Positions 18,340-27,794 of a DNA stretch of 64,000 bases are shown one piece after another. The position numbers and the translations under genes were made by a program. The stretch comes from Paenibacillus sp. MBLB1832 (GTDB lineage Bacteria; Bacillota; Bacilli; Paenibacillales; NBRC-103111). The notes under the pieces were generated by a model. That model searched no databases, was not told where the DNA came from, and saw only the letters and a list, made by a program, of their open reading frames with translations. Position 1 is the first letter of the stretch. Each line of letters begins with the position of its first letter. The DNA is taken from the NCBI RefSeq assembly GCF_032271945.1, contig NZ_CP130319.1, positions 3,677,001-3,741,000 of the forward strand. Reading direction: 5' to 3'.

Positions 18340-19239
18340 TTATTCAAACAACGGCTGTCCTTGAAACAGCGCATATACTTTATCCAGTTCTTCAGGCTCC
18401 AAGCCTTTTCCATCACAAAATGACAAGTTCGTACGCAGCGATTGAAGCGAAGCCGTCCCAGTAAGACTAACATGAATGCTAGGGTTGCTCAAACTGAATC
18501 GCATAGCAGGCTCCACCAGCCCTTTCGGCTCCGTCTTACGTAGAAAAGCCAATTGCTCAATCCGATTTAAAGATTTCGTTCGAACATCCTCTTCCAAGAA
18601 GTGAGCAGGCGCATCCGCCAGCAAACCTAAACCAAGGACACTGCCGTTAATGACACCTATTTCCATCTCATTGGTAAGCGGCAAAACCTCATCCTTAGCT
18701 GTATGATCGATGAGCATATACCTCGCGTAAAATTGAATCGCATCGAATTTCTCAGTTCTCATATAGGTCATCATCAAAGGTAGAACTCTCGTCGATACGC
18801 CAAGAAAACGGATTTTTCCGTCCTGCCGCAGTTTCTCCAAAGCTGGTATCGTCTCGTTCATAATTAGATCGTAAGACTGCGTTTCCACATCATGAATTTG
18901 CAAAAGATCGATATAATCGGTATCCAACCTTTGCAGGCTTTCTTCCACAGAACGAATGGTCGTGTCGTAATCGTAGCTCATGTCGAATCGCGTTGCCTTT
19001 GATGCCAGCACAATGCCATCTCTGCGACCTTTAAGCGCTTTGCCGATGCGTCTCTCCGATTCACCGCTGCCGTATTTAGGCGCAGTATCAATGAAATTAA
19101 CGCCCGAACCGATAGCCTCATGAATTAAACGCTGCACTTCGCTTTCATCCGTTTTGCCGAAATCTCCGGCAAGCGGAGCTCCCCCCAAGCCAAGCTTCGA
19201 TACTTTGAGACCTGTTTTACCGAAAGTCGTGTACACCAT
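18340..19239 (-). CDS. Aldo/keto reductase (copy 1)
   Basis: A 299-residue NAD(P)H-dependent oxidoreductase with a TIM barrel. Catalytic-tetrad residues are visible: Asp and Tyr in FIDTAPKYGSG, Lys in LASKATRF and His in LLQIHDVE. The C-terminal cofactor-binding part includes TGTASLQSLRTNLSF. Related enzymes oxidise free aldoses or reduce aldehydes; the substrate here is unknown but is probably a sugar released by the neighbouring enzymes. AGAGGAGA precedes the ATG at 19239. A paralogue at 58192-59118 differs at about 29 of 299 residues by my count. A 120-base gap upstream holds a candidate promoter and a repeated TTAAGAACT motif, so it may have its own transcript. Confidence 0.92.
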   Translation of the reverse strand: MVYTTFGKTGLKVSKLGLGGAPLAGDFGKTDESEVQRLIHEAIGSGVNFIDTAPKYGSGESERRIGKALKGRRDGIVLASKATRFDMSYDYDTTIRSVEESLQRLDTDYIDLLQIHDVETQSYDLIMNETIPALEKLRQDGKIRFLGVSTRVLPLMMTYMRTEKFDAIQFYARYMLIDHTAKDEVLPLTNEMEIGVINGSVLGLGLLADAPAHFLEEDVRTKSLNRIEQLAFLRKTEPKGLVEPAMRFSLSNPSIHVSLTGTASLQSLRTNLSFCDGKGLEPEELDKVYALFQGQPLFE

Positions 19240-19351
19240 GTTTCTCTCCTCTTTCATATTAAGGTTGACTGATTATCATCTAATCCTATCAGACCTAAAA
19301 ACGAATACAATTTCTTATACCATTGATCAGTACTGTTTCAGGCAAAATAAA

Positions 19352-19382
19352 AGTTCTTAAATCAGATATCAGTTCTTAAATC
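19352..19382 (-). repeat. 12-base direct repeat, 19-base period, before the aldo/keto reductase gene
   Basis: On the minus strand GATTTAAGAACT occurs twice, at 19371-19382 and 19352-19363, overlapping the last codons of the upstream gene and about 110 bases before the reductase start. The nine bases TTAAGAACT recur with the same 19-base period logic at 33747. A regulator site is possible. Confidence 0.4.
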
Positions 19383-21596
19383 CGCTTTTTCAAAAACAAG
19401 CTCTAACGATGATTGAGGCTCAAGTTCTACATGCCTGCAGCCGAATAAACCATTCTGTCCTAAAATGCGATTCATCGACAAAGATGTTTCTTCGAAAACT
19501 TTTATTTTCGCTTTATAATTAGTCGGATTTATGACGTTTAGAATCAATCGATCGTCTGTGTTTTCTTTCATTTCATAGTCAATATGATCAATAGCAGCAA
19601 CAAAACCGCTATCCGATTGTACATACAACCCCGGAACTTCTACATAGGTCAGCATATTGGAAACCTCACACCAGCACGAACCATAGAAGATCTCGCCAAC
19701 TGGCTCCAGCCAATCGCTCATTTCGACCCTTTCATTCATCCATCCTAGAGGCATAGCTCTGCCATCTGCAGCATGGATAGGTCTGTCCAATCTAGATAGA
19801 TATTGAGTCAGGTTATGCGATATTTCCTTGATTAACTCCAAGTATTTCAAATTCCCTGTATACCGGTAAAGCTTGAACAGCGAATCTCCCGAAAGCGTGC
19901 AGATGCCTGGTGAACTATGCTTATTTTGAACATTGGCATACACCGAGCCTGTCGTACGCATATTTAATTTACCGAAGGTTGACCCCTCAGGAAATGTAAA
20001 ATCATAGGAAACACACCATGTGAAACATTGGTTAGCGATATCAACAGCTTTTTCAAGCCAATGATTCTCTCCAGTAACCTCATATAAGACGACATAAGAC
20101 TCTAATAGCCCGAAAGCAGATTCACTGTCCGGACACTGCAAAATTTCCCCGGGACCTCCAGTCGTAAAGCCCTTTTTGACAAAGTGTTCGTAATAATAAG
20201 TAGCTGCTTCTGCTGCAATATCGAGATATTCTTTTTCTCCAAACAGTTGATACGCTAACGCAAGGCCAGCAGGAGCTATTCCCGCACTTGCCGAACCCCC
20301 GATGAGGATTTCCCCAGTTTCAGCATGTATGAATTGCCCAAACTGCCCATATCTCGTCCACAGCCTCACAAAGGCATCAGCACATTTTCTGGTGCCATCC
20401 ATCCATGCATCAGGTAATGGTCGAGACGGCTCCATCTTATTCATAAGCATGAATTGTTTGATGATATAATACAGCGCATCACTGCTTTTACGAATCAAAT
20501 GCCATTTATTGTCCAAGTCTTTAAAGTTATCTCCATACCATTTGCCTTTATATCCGCAGCTTTTGAAAAATCCCGATTCCTCCTGCCCTTCAGAGAATAC
20601 AAAGTCAAAATTCCGAAGCGCCCTTTCTCTAGAAAGGCTCGTGCCTGCGAAAAGCATCGGGTATGTGGCCATGAGACCCCCTACCCAACCAATCTGCCAA
20701 TCTTGATGTACACCTTCCACCGTTCCAACCGAGTAATAGCCATATTTCTCTACCCAGTTCTGTGTATTGTATTTCGTCTCTTGAATGTCCCACGCGCCTG
20801 AAAAAGGTAGTTCGTGACTGAACTTAACCTTACCCGTTAGATCCTTTCTAATTTCAGTAAAATAGTCGAATAAATCTTGGACATCCTCACATTCGAAAAA
20901 GAATAGTCTGAGATATAGTTTGACTGTATCCCCTTCGTTAAAATCTACTCCCGTGTCTTCGGAAGGATAGTTCGTATCACAAATCGTATACCTGTAATCC
21001 TCTCTGACGCCAGGAGCAGAAATCGAAATTGTGCATGTCTGATTTTCAGTATTTTCCTCCATGGTAATTCTGGAGTCTCCAACCCCCGTACCCTGCTCAG
21101 TCAGAAGCCAGAATCCCTGTTTTGTATGAAGATCCGCAAAGCCCACTGCTGGTGTTGCCAGATCTCCTGTAAGCAGTTGTATTCTCGAACGTCCTTCACC
21201 GATATTTAACCGTGGAACATCGGTAATTAACGTAGGTACATCAACACCAAAATCCTTTTCCTCGGACAATTGAGGCGGGTACCCTATTTTTCTTACCTCG
21301 AAGCGATTTCCATTGTATGCCGCTGAAGGCATCAGGACATAATTATCGGTAGACCATTTATTGAAAGTTAAACGTATCGCCACATTCGTATTTTCAGAGA
21401 AGCCTTCGCAAAGTCGGAATGACACCTCTAGATCCACTGCATCTTTTCTTTCTGGTACAGGCGACCTCTTGGAAATTATTTCCCATTCCGCTCCATTGAA
21501 ATGAGTTTTGTAGCTTTGTAAGTCCCTTTCTGCAAGCGTGATACTTTGTGAATCCATAGCATGAGAACCTTTAAAAGCCGTTATGACTGCATCCAT
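19362..21596 (-). CDS. Unrecognised large protein, probable (alpha/alpha)6 carbohydrate-active enzyme
   Basis: A 744-residue protein without signal peptide. The first 270 residues are beta-rich; from about 290 onward it is helical with features of an (alpha/alpha)6 barrel: HQDWQIGWVGGLMATYP, WHLIRKSSDALYYIIKQF, GGSASAGIAPAGLALAYQLFG, QCPDSESAFGLLESYVVLY and HSSPGICTLSGDSLFKLYR. A beta-sandwich closes it. The Asp-Ser-Glu of CPDSESAF is a candidate catalytic site. I cannot assign a numbered family. The ATG at 21596 starts two bases after the stop of the GH95-like gene and uses GGGGAT as ribosome site, so the two are tightly coupled. It probably acts in the cytoplasm on cassette-2 substrate. Confidence 0.75.
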   Translation of the reverse strand: MDAVITAFKGSHAMDSQSITLAERDLQSYKTHFNGAEWEIISKRSPVPERKDAVDLEVSFRLCEGFSENTNVAIRLTFNKWSTDNYVLMPSAAYNGNRFEVRKIGYPPQLSEEKDFGVDVPTLITDVPRLNIGEGRSRIQLLTGDLATPAVGFADLHTKQGFWLLTEQGTGVGDSRITMEENTENQTCTISISAPGVREDYRYTICDTNYPSEDTGVDFNEGDTVKLYLRLFFFECEDVQDLFDYFTEIRKDLTGKVKFSHELPFSGAWDIQETKYNTQNWVEKYGYYSVGTVEGVHQDWQIGWVGGLMATYPMLFAGTSLSRERALRNFDFVFSEGQEESGFFKSCGYKGKWYGDNFKDLDNKWHLIRKSSDALYYIIKQFMLMNKMEPSRPLPDAWMDGTRKCADAFVRLWTRYGQFGQFIHAETGEILIGGSASAGIAPAGLALAYQLFGEKEYLDIAAEAATYYYEHFVKKGFTTGGPGEILQCPDSESAFGLLESYVVLYEVTGENHWLEKAVDIANQCFTWCVSYDFTFPEGSTFGKLNMRTTGSVYANVQNKHSSPGICTLSGDSLFKLYRYTGNLKYLELIKEISHNLTQYLSRLDRPIHAADGRAMPLGWMNERVEMSDWLEPVGEIFYGSCWCEVSNMLTYVEVPGLYVQSDSGFVAAIDHIDYEMKENTDDRLILNVINPTNYKAKIKVFEETSLSMNRILGQNGLFGCRHVELEPQSSLELVFEKADLRTDI

Positions 21597-21598
21597 AA

Positions 21599-23869
21599 TT
21601 ACATCCCCATTTCCTTTACACCGTTCCAAATAACAACATCCTCTTTCCGCCAGGACGGTTCAACCTTTATATATTCCAGCCTTTTCCCCTTGAGCTTCGC
21701 TTCCACGATGGTATTCATCGGCGCATGAAGCTTGAATTCGACATCCCATTCCTCCGGCCAAGCAGGAAACAGCACAATTTCGTGTCCATCCGTCTGCATC
21801 AGCATAGCCTGCAACGTCATCTGGGCGACGCCTCCATTATCATGATCGGGGACCCAATCGCCATCGACGTAAAAGGTAGGAAAGCGATAACCGTCATGCA
21901 GCGTATAGCGCATCGCGAGGTTTTTCCTTGCCTCATCCGTCAACCCAAGATAAGCGGCAAATATATTATCTGTGCCCCAGCATTTATACATGCCTTCAAA
22001 CGGCCTCATCCAATATGTGTTCTGAACTATATCCAATCCAGGCTTATTCACCCCGTACAACCGATAAGGAAAAACGGAATAAAGGCCAATATTCTCGTAG
22101 TTATGAGATTCACCGTGACTTTTTTCGCAAGAATCAATATACGTGCTGCCGTCTCTACTCTTCACTGGAATCGGAGGCAGTTCGGACAACAACTTCTGCC
22201 ACATATCCATTGTGCTTTGCGAGACGTGATCGGTCGATATGGCCAGCAAGCCATTCAATGATTTTTGCAATCCCGCTATCTCTGGCAGGGGATTCGTAAC
22301 ATCCCATAACGTCTCCAGCGCTTGAGCAGGTTCGATTAACAACTGACCTTCTGGATTCCTTGGATAATGCACATTATAAAAACGAATGATCTCGGTGGCT
22401 ATCGGCAGAAGCGTTTCGGTTAAAAACCTCTCATTTCGCGTATGAGCATCATAATCAAGCATCATGCAAAGCAACTCAAGCCCGCCCTGCCAATATCTGC
22501 GAACATAACCGCTGTCTGTAAGCGAGATATCTGTTCGCTCGGAGGCTGGCACTTGGCCGTAATCTGTTCGGTTATAACCACCCCAGAAATACATCGTCTC
22601 TGGAAAAAAGGCACCTTCATGCTGAAACCACGTTTGGGTATGCGCTTTGGCAAAAGGCAGCGCATCCAAATACATCTTAAAAAACGGCAGCATGCCATCG
22701 AAATCGCCCGCTGCGAGCATCGGCCAGTAAATATGTCTTTGATTTTGAAACCAGAAGCAGCCTCCCCAAGCTCTAAAGTCGGCATCGTATCCTTGGTGGC
22801 AAAATTGGTTAAGAACGTCATGATTTCCATCCACATTAAAGATGGATCCATTAAATTTGACTGGAAAATTCCCTCTTGCCGTGCAAGCAACTGTATAGCG
22901 ATGCAAATGCCAGGAAGACGATAAAGTATCCGTTTCTTGATGATCGCCTTCGCTCACATGAATCCAGCTGCGGTCCCAAAACGACTTCCACCACTGACGA
23001 TGCGCTTCTCGCGCATGTTCAATTGGAATCTGAGAGACTTCTGCGACTTTCTCATCAAGCGCCTTCGTCCAATCTTCAGCTTCCGCCGCTTGCATCGTTA
23101 ATAAACAAGCCGACAAATGAATCTTTGTAGCTGGCTGCTGGGTCTTTATAGACGTGGAACTGACCGTAACAAAGTCTTCCCCCCAGATCTTGCCGCCAGT
23201 TGTAAGATGCAGTAGCGGATCGTTTGCCTCTGAGGCAAACGCCTCCATCCCTTGATGGGCAAGCTCCCCATACCAGATCGACGTTTCGTTTCGGTGATAC
23301 CACGTCATGCTGCCTGCTCGATCTGATGATGCTGGAACGACGGTATCCGCCGTGATACATGGATTCAAGCCTGCGGCAATCAGCCCTTGTTCGCTATGCG
23401 AGCAATCTGATCCGCCAGACGTTCTGCCTTCACGCTTATCCTCCAAGACCATTGGCCTTATCTCATTCCGCCAAAGCTCCAGCTCAACTTCACAATCCAC
23501 CTCTTGCTTGCTTTCAATTTCAATATGAACAACCGGCGAGTAGGCATCTACCCAAATCCAGAGCCTTACACCCTCATCATGCTTGCCTGAATAAATGATA
23601 ATTTCGCCATCAATGAGGCTTAGCTTCTGCTCGAATAACTTGCCTATTTCAAACGGGTTAGGGTGCAATCTCAAACGTACTCGACCAAGTTTCAGCAAGC
23701 GATGGGATTCATCCCATGCATCTGTCTTCCCGATATAGAAGATCAGATCCCCTTCTTCTTCGACCCAAACATTAAGCCCGATATCGCCATTTCCAATCGG
23801 CATGGATCCCGCAGCATTTTGACTTGGAGATTTCCAACTAACATTATAGTTCTCCACAAGATGTCCCAT
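21599..23869 (-). CDS. GH95-like / DUF5703-type glycoside hydrolase (copy 1)
   Basis: A 756-residue protein without signal peptide. The N-terminal motif SMPIGNGDIGLNVWVE (about 22-37) parallels the MPLGNGRLGAMVFG hallmark of GH95 alpha-L-fucosidases and the DUF5703 domain. A beta-sandwich of about 270 residues is followed by an (alpha/alpha)6 barrel with RGNFPVKFNGSIFNVDG (parallel to the GH95 PANLQGIWN region), WPMLAAGDFDGMLPFFKMY, FPETMYFWGGYNR and DWVPDHDNGGVAQM. I cannot place the catalytic pair with certainty. The ATG at 23869 follows AAAGGA. It begins 39 bases after a terminator hairpin of the cassette-2 binding protein. Two paralogues lie at 56040-57252 (broken) and 59153-61423. Confidence 0.82.
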   Translation of the reverse strand: MGHLVENYNVSWKSPSQNAAGSMPIGNGDIGLNVWVEEEGDLIFYIGKTDAWDESHRLLKLGRVRLRLHPNPFEIGKLFEQKLSLIDGEIIIYSGKHDEGVRLWIWVDAYSPVVHIEIESKQEVDCEVELELWRNEIRPMVLEDKREGRTSGGSDCSHSEQGLIAAGLNPCITADTVVPASSDRAGSMTWYHRNETSIWYGELAHQGMEAFASEANDPLLHLTTGGKIWGEDFVTVSSTSIKTQQPATKIHLSACLLTMQAAEAEDWTKALDEKVAEVSQIPIEHAREAHRQWWKSFWDRSWIHVSEGDHQETDTLSSSWHLHRYTVACTARGNFPVKFNGSIFNVDGNHDVLNQFCHQGYDADFRAWGGCFWFQNQRHIYWPMLAAGDFDGMLPFFKMYLDALPFAKAHTQTWFQHEGAFFPETMYFWGGYNRTDYGQVPASERTDISLTDSGYVRRYWQGGLELLCMMLDYDAHTRNERFLTETLLPIATEIIRFYNVHYPRNPEGQLLIEPAQALETLWDVTNPLPEIAGLQKSLNGLLAISTDHVSQSTMDMWQKLLSELPPIPVKSRDGSTYIDSCEKSHGESHNYENIGLYSVFPYRLYGVNKPGLDIVQNTYWMRPFEGMYKCWGTDNIFAAYLGLTDEARKNLAMRYTLHDGYRFPTFYVDGDWVPDHDNGGVAQMTLQAMLMQTDGHEIVLFPAWPEEWDVEFKLHAPMNTIVEAKLKGKRLEYIKVEPSWRKEDVVIWNGVKEMGM

Positions 23870-23907
23870 ATTGTTGAATTCCTTTCTCACCTTCAATTAT
23901 CTGCATA

Positions 23908-23960
23908 TGAAAACCGCGGTTTACTTGGAGTGGAGTAATTTCCAAATACAACCGCGGTCC
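23908..23960 (-). terminator. Terminator/attenuator between binding-protein gene and GH95-like gene
   Basis: On the minus strand ACCGCGGTT pairs with AACCGCGGT around a 30-base loop that has extra pairing, followed by TTTTC. It starts 28 bases after the stop of the binding protein (23988) and ends 39 bases before the next ATG, leaving little room for a separate promoter. Partial read-through is likely. Confidence 0.72.
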
Positions 23961-23987
23961 ATTAACTTAATTTATGACCTGAAACCA

Positions 23988-25730
23988 TTACTTAACTTTG
24001 TAATCCTTGTACTTAGATGCTTTTTGAGCAGCAGCAGCAAACTCTGTTTTTGCCCAAGTGAAGTTTTTATCAGCACCCAATTTCGATGCTTTGTCCATCA
24101 AGTCTTGTTTGAGCGTATTGTATTCATTATCACTCGCAGCGTATACCATCTTCCATGATGCCGTCTTCAGCAGCTCACCCAGTTTTTGTTGAATGACCTT
24201 AATATCATCCGTAGGAGCTCCCGCGAGAGCAGTAACACCATCGTCTTGAACGACTTTCAGATTTTTCTTAGCGTATTCATACACATTCGAAACGTTGTTG
24301 GCTTTCGTCCACTCCTGTTCAGCGGCCGTCAGGTTCTGCTTCACAAACTGTGACCAACCTTCGTGAGTAATAGGCTCGTTCGTTCTTGGATCGATGTTCC
24401 ACTTGTTAAGCATCGTGAAGCTTTCATACCCAGCTGTAGAAGGGTCGTTTTTCATCACTTTTTCTAAATACTCCGGCGCATATTCAGCTTTGCCGTTTTT
24501 GATCGTAAACGCTTTGCCTTCTACACCGTTCATTAGTTCAGTGGAGCCTTGTGCGGTTGCAGCGTAGTTAAGCAGTTTAATAATGCGATCCGCATTCTTG
24601 GAGTTTTTGCCGATTCCGAATACGTATCCACCACCTACAGGCAGCTCCGCTTGTACGAGGAATTTAGCCTCGTCTTTCGGGAACAACGGAATTAAACCAG
24701 CCTGTGGATTGCTTTTCACGAAATCGTTGCCGTTAAAGATTTGTGATTGCCATCCCCATAGTGCAGTTAACGTACGGCCTTCCTTCGTTTTCGTTTCCGC
24801 GTTCGGCCATTTTTGGGAAATGGAGTCTGGATCCAGAAGCCCCATCTTTTTCGCTTTATAATAGAAATCTACACCTTGGAAGTACTTGCTATCGGCATCA
24901 AATACGCTCTTGATCTGCTTGGAGGCCGGATCGTACTCCGTAAATTGCAAAGTACCCGCGTTCGCATTGACACCCATATAACCTGGCAAAGTGAAGTCGA
25001 CAAGGCTCATACTAATGGAATCCCAATCGCTCCATAATTGCATCGGGTAGACTTTCTGTCCTGCAGCGGTAGCAGGATATTCAGCTTGCATTTTCTTCAT
25101 CGCCTGCAACAGATCATCATACGTTTTCAATTCTGGCGTTCCGATTTTCTTGTATAAATCCCATCTCGAATAGAGAGCCATATGGAGTAAATTGGTTGGT
25201 TGTCCAGCACCGATTTGAGAAGCCAAGCCAAATAGTTTCCCCGTACCGTTGCTATAGTTATCTCGCATATACTGCAGCATTGAAGGCAAGTTATTCGTAA
25301 TATTAGGACCGTATTGAGCAACTAAATCATCCAGAGACATGAGAACGCCCGCTTTGACAGCGCTCTCAAATTGCTTCTTATCTTTGAATTCGATCAAATC
25401 CGGCATATCGCCGCTAGCCATAATAGCGGACAACCTTTCATCAAACTTATCTCCAGCGAAAATGTAATCCATTTTCAATCCGAATTTCTTTTCGAAAATT
25501 TCTTTGGAAATTTCATCGCTTTGTATGCCTGAAAGTGCACTAGGCCCAATCAGGGCTTGAATCTTAACAGGCTCCAACGCCGTACTCGCTGCTGCGGAAG
25601 CCGTTGCTGCTGCCGAAGGTTGGGTGGATTCAGATGGTGTTTCCGTCTTTGTACTTCCACACCCTGTTAAACTGATCGCCATCGTACCAACAATAACCAT
25701 GCCTGTAATACTCGAGAAGTTCTTTTTCAT
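23988..25730 (-). CDS. ABC transporter sugar-binding lipoprotein, cassette 2
   Basis: A 580-residue binding protein with lipoprotein signal peptide and lipobox LTGC (Cys24), then a Ser/Ala/Thr-rich linker. The mature part has the LipO-type fold (KFGLKMDYIFAGDKFDERLS, MASGDMPDLIEF) and is somewhat longer than the cassette-1 protein. GAGGGG precedes the ATG at 25730; an earlier in-frame ATG at 25748 overlaps this site. It follows permeases 25777-27642 and completes importer 2. Its hairpin terminator separates it from the hydrolase genes downstream. Confidence 0.93.
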   Translation of the reverse strand: MKKNFSSITGMVIVGTMAISLTGCGSTKTETPSESTQPSAAATASAAASTALEPVKIQALIGPSALSGIQSDEISKEIFEKKFGLKMDYIFAGDKFDERLSAIMASGDMPDLIEFKDKKQFESAVKAGVLMSLDDLVAQYGPNITNNLPSMLQYMRDNYSNGTGKLFGLASQIGAGQPTNLLHMALYSRWDLYKKIGTPELKTYDDLLQAMKKMQAEYPATAAGQKVYPMQLWSDWDSISMSLVDFTLPGYMGVNANAGTLQFTEYDPASKQIKSVFDADSKYFQGVDFYYKAKKMGLLDPDSISQKWPNAETKTKEGRTLTALWGWQSQIFNGNDFVKSNPQAGLIPLFPKDEAKFLVQAELPVGGGYVFGIGKNSKNADRIIKLLNYAATAQGSTELMNGVEGKAFTIKNGKAEYAPEYLEKVMKNDPSTAGYESFTMLNKWNIDPRTNEPITHEGWSQFVKQNLTAAEQEWTKANNVSNVYEYAKKNLKVVQDDGVTALAGAPTDDIKVIQQKLGELLKTASWKMVYAASDNEYNTLKQDLMDKASKLGADKNFTWAKTEFAAAAQKASKYKDYKVK

Positions 25731-25776
25731 TTGGTGCTTCCCCCTCAATCAATTTGGTTTACCTATATATTGAATT

Positions 25777-26673
25777 CTACCCTTTTACTGCACCTAACAT
25801 AATCCCTTTCGTAAAATAGCGTTGCATGAAGGGATAAATGCAGACAATAGGAAGAATAACAACCATTGCAATTGTCATGCTGACTGCTGTCGGCGTTAAC
25901 TTAAAGCTCGATGCCGACAAACTCGCTCCACCGTCAACCATGATCTTTCTTGCTAATGCGTCCGCTTCGGACATGAACTTATACAGAACAAATTGAAGCG
26001 TATTCAGTCTCGAATCCGTAATCAAAAACAAATTATCTCGCAGATTATTCCACTGATTGACACATTCAAAAACAGCTACGGTAGCTAAAATAGGTTTGGA
26101 TAATGGAACTAGTATGCTCCAGAAAATCCGGAATACTCCTGCACCATCAATCTGCGCTGACTCTTCCAATGCCTTTGGAATACTTTCAATAAATGTTTTG
26201 ATAAGAATGACATAGAAGGGAGCAACAATATAAGGAATGATGTATACGGCAAACGTATTCATCAAATGCAGATTTTTCATATTGATATACCAAGGAATCA
26301 AACCAGCATTAAAATACATGGTTACGATAACGAAACGGTACAAAAACTTTTTCATGAACATGTTCGGTTTCGTAAACAAATAGGCCAAGAATGATGAACC
26401 TGCCAGTGTAAAAGCCGTACCAACGACGGTTTTCAATGCGGAAACTCCTAACGCCATTCCAATGCCATTCAACTTCAACACCTGCACGTAGTTTTCGATA
26501 TGAAAACCTTTTGGATACAGGACGAGCGCTCCTGAAGCAGCCCACTGGTTGTTGCTTAAGGTCAGTACGAAAATATAGTACAACGGGAAAATACAAATGA
26601 TTGCAAATAGGATAAATATCGAACTGTTGATCACACTGAAACTTAGATTTCCGATTGTCACTTTTTGTTTCAT
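25777..26673 (-). CDS. Carbohydrate ABC transporter permease, YtcP type, cassette 2
   Basis: A 298-residue membrane protein with six hydrophobic segments and the ATPase-docking loop LEESAQIDGAGVFRIFW...VPLSKP. The C-terminus KGIMLGAVKG is the usual YtcP tail. The start at 26673 is preceded by GAAGGGG. It lies 18 bases downstream of the LplB-type partner. It needs an ATPase encoded elsewhere. Confidence 0.93.
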   Translation of the reverse strand: MKQKVTIGNLSFSVINSSIFILFAIICIFPLYYIFVLTLSNNQWAASGALVLYPKGFHIENYVQVLKLNGIGMALGVSALKTVVGTAFTLAGSSFLAYLFTKPNMFMKKFLYRFVIVTMYFNAGLIPWYINMKNLHLMNTFAVYIIPYIVAPFYVILIKTFIESIPKALEESAQIDGAGVFRIFWSILVPLSKPILATVAVFECVNQWNNLRDNLFLITDSRLNTLQFVLYKFMSEADALARKIMVDGGASLSASSFKLTPTAVSMTIAMVVILPIVCIYPFMQRYFTKGIMLGAVKG

Positions 26674-26691
26674 GGGTGTACAATCCCCTTC

Positions 26692-27642
26692 TTAAATAAT
26701 GCCTTCTCCACGAACCCTCTTCGATGCGTAGTTGACTGAGAATAGTAGTGCAACGCTGACGACTGACTTCAAGATGCCAACGGCAGTGGCGAAAGAATAA
26801 TTGTATCCGGACATCCCATTGCGTATGCCGATGTTGTAGACATAGAGATCAAGCACTTCGATCGAGTCTTTGTTCAATGCGTTTTGAAATATCAAGTATT
26901 GCTCGAGACCGTTATTCAAAAAGTTGGCAACGCTTAACAGCATGAGAACGAAAAAGGTTGGCATCAAATGAGGAATCGTTATATATCTCATGATCCGGAA
27001 CCTGCCAGCCCCGTCGATTCGTGCCGCCTCGTAGAGTTCATTGTCGATAGACGTCACCGCTGCGATATAGATAATGGCCGTCCAACCAATCGTCTTCCAC
27101 GCCAAGTAGGCTGTTTGGGTTAACCAAACATGGTCAGAACTGACTAGCAAGCTAATTGGTTCTTCGATAATATGAAGATGCATGAGAAATTTGTTTATAA
27201 AACCGTCCGATTCTGAAAACATAGAGAATGCAAACGCATACACAAGTGGCCAACTTAGAAAATTCGGAAGTGTAGTTATCGTCTGGACGGCTTTCTTGAG
27301 CGGTTCAAATTTAATCTCCACAAGGAATACTGCAAAAATTAGAGGTAAAATTTGAACGAATAAGCTCAATACACTCATGCCAAGCGTATTCGACATGACT
27401 CTTTTCACTTCATCAACCGTCATCGGATCGCTCAAAAGCATCTTAAAGAAGAAGAAACCTTTAAACTCCGTATCAAAAAGTTTATAACCTGGTTTGTAGT
27501 CAAAAAAAGCATAAATCCAACCGTAGAGCGGTAAATAAGAAAAGACGAAAACGAGTAAAATGAATGGCATCGACAGGTAAAATAGCTTTTTCCCTTCCCT
27601 TTGGGAAACGGTTACAACGCGTTTTCTTGCTTGACTGCTCAT
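26692..27642 (-). CDS. Carbohydrate ABC transporter permease, LplB type, cassette 2
   Basis: A 316-residue membrane permease with six segments, the early motif PLYGWIYAFFDYKPGY and the docking loop LYEAARIDGAGRFRIMRY...IPHL. I chose the ATG at 27642 because AAGGAGGGG lies upstream of it; an in-frame codon at 27720 has none. It heads the cassette-2 operon. The 152-base gap to the response-regulator gene on the other strand is a divergent control region, so the kinase/regulator pair at 27795-31177 very probably controls it. Confidence 0.93.
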   Translation of the reverse strand: MSSQARKRVVTVSQREGKKLFYLSMPFILLVFVFSYLPLYGWIYAFFDYKPGYKLFDTEFKGFFFFKMLLSDPMTVDEVKRVMSNTLGMSVLSLFVQILPLIFAVFLVEIKFEPLKKAVQTITTLPNFLSWPLVYAFAFSMFSESDGFINKFLMHLHIIEEPISLLVSSDHVWLTQTAYLAWKTIGWTAIIYIAAVTSIDNELYEAARIDGAGRFRIMRYITIPHLMPTFFVLMLLSVANFLNNGLEQYLIFQNALNKDSIEVLDLYVYNIGIRNGMSGYNYSFATAVGILKSVVSVALLFSVNYASKRVRGEGII

Positions 27643-27794
27643 GTTCTGTATATCCCCTCCTTCATATCTAATGTTAATACGGAGCTGTTTCCAACTCAAT
27701 TGTTTAAACTCTACATGCATCTGTCAAAATTATAGAGCGTTTTCATTTTCACTTTTAATTTGCTATGATAGGAAGCAACTGGAGGGACTCGAGC

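Noticed and set aside
21725-22261. 178-codon plus-strand frame
   Set aside because: It is a shadow of the GH95-like gene on the other strand.
27733-27748. cre-like site AGAGCGTTTTCA in the divergent region of cassette 2
   Set aside because: Only about 12 of 14 positions match and the invariant CA end is missing.
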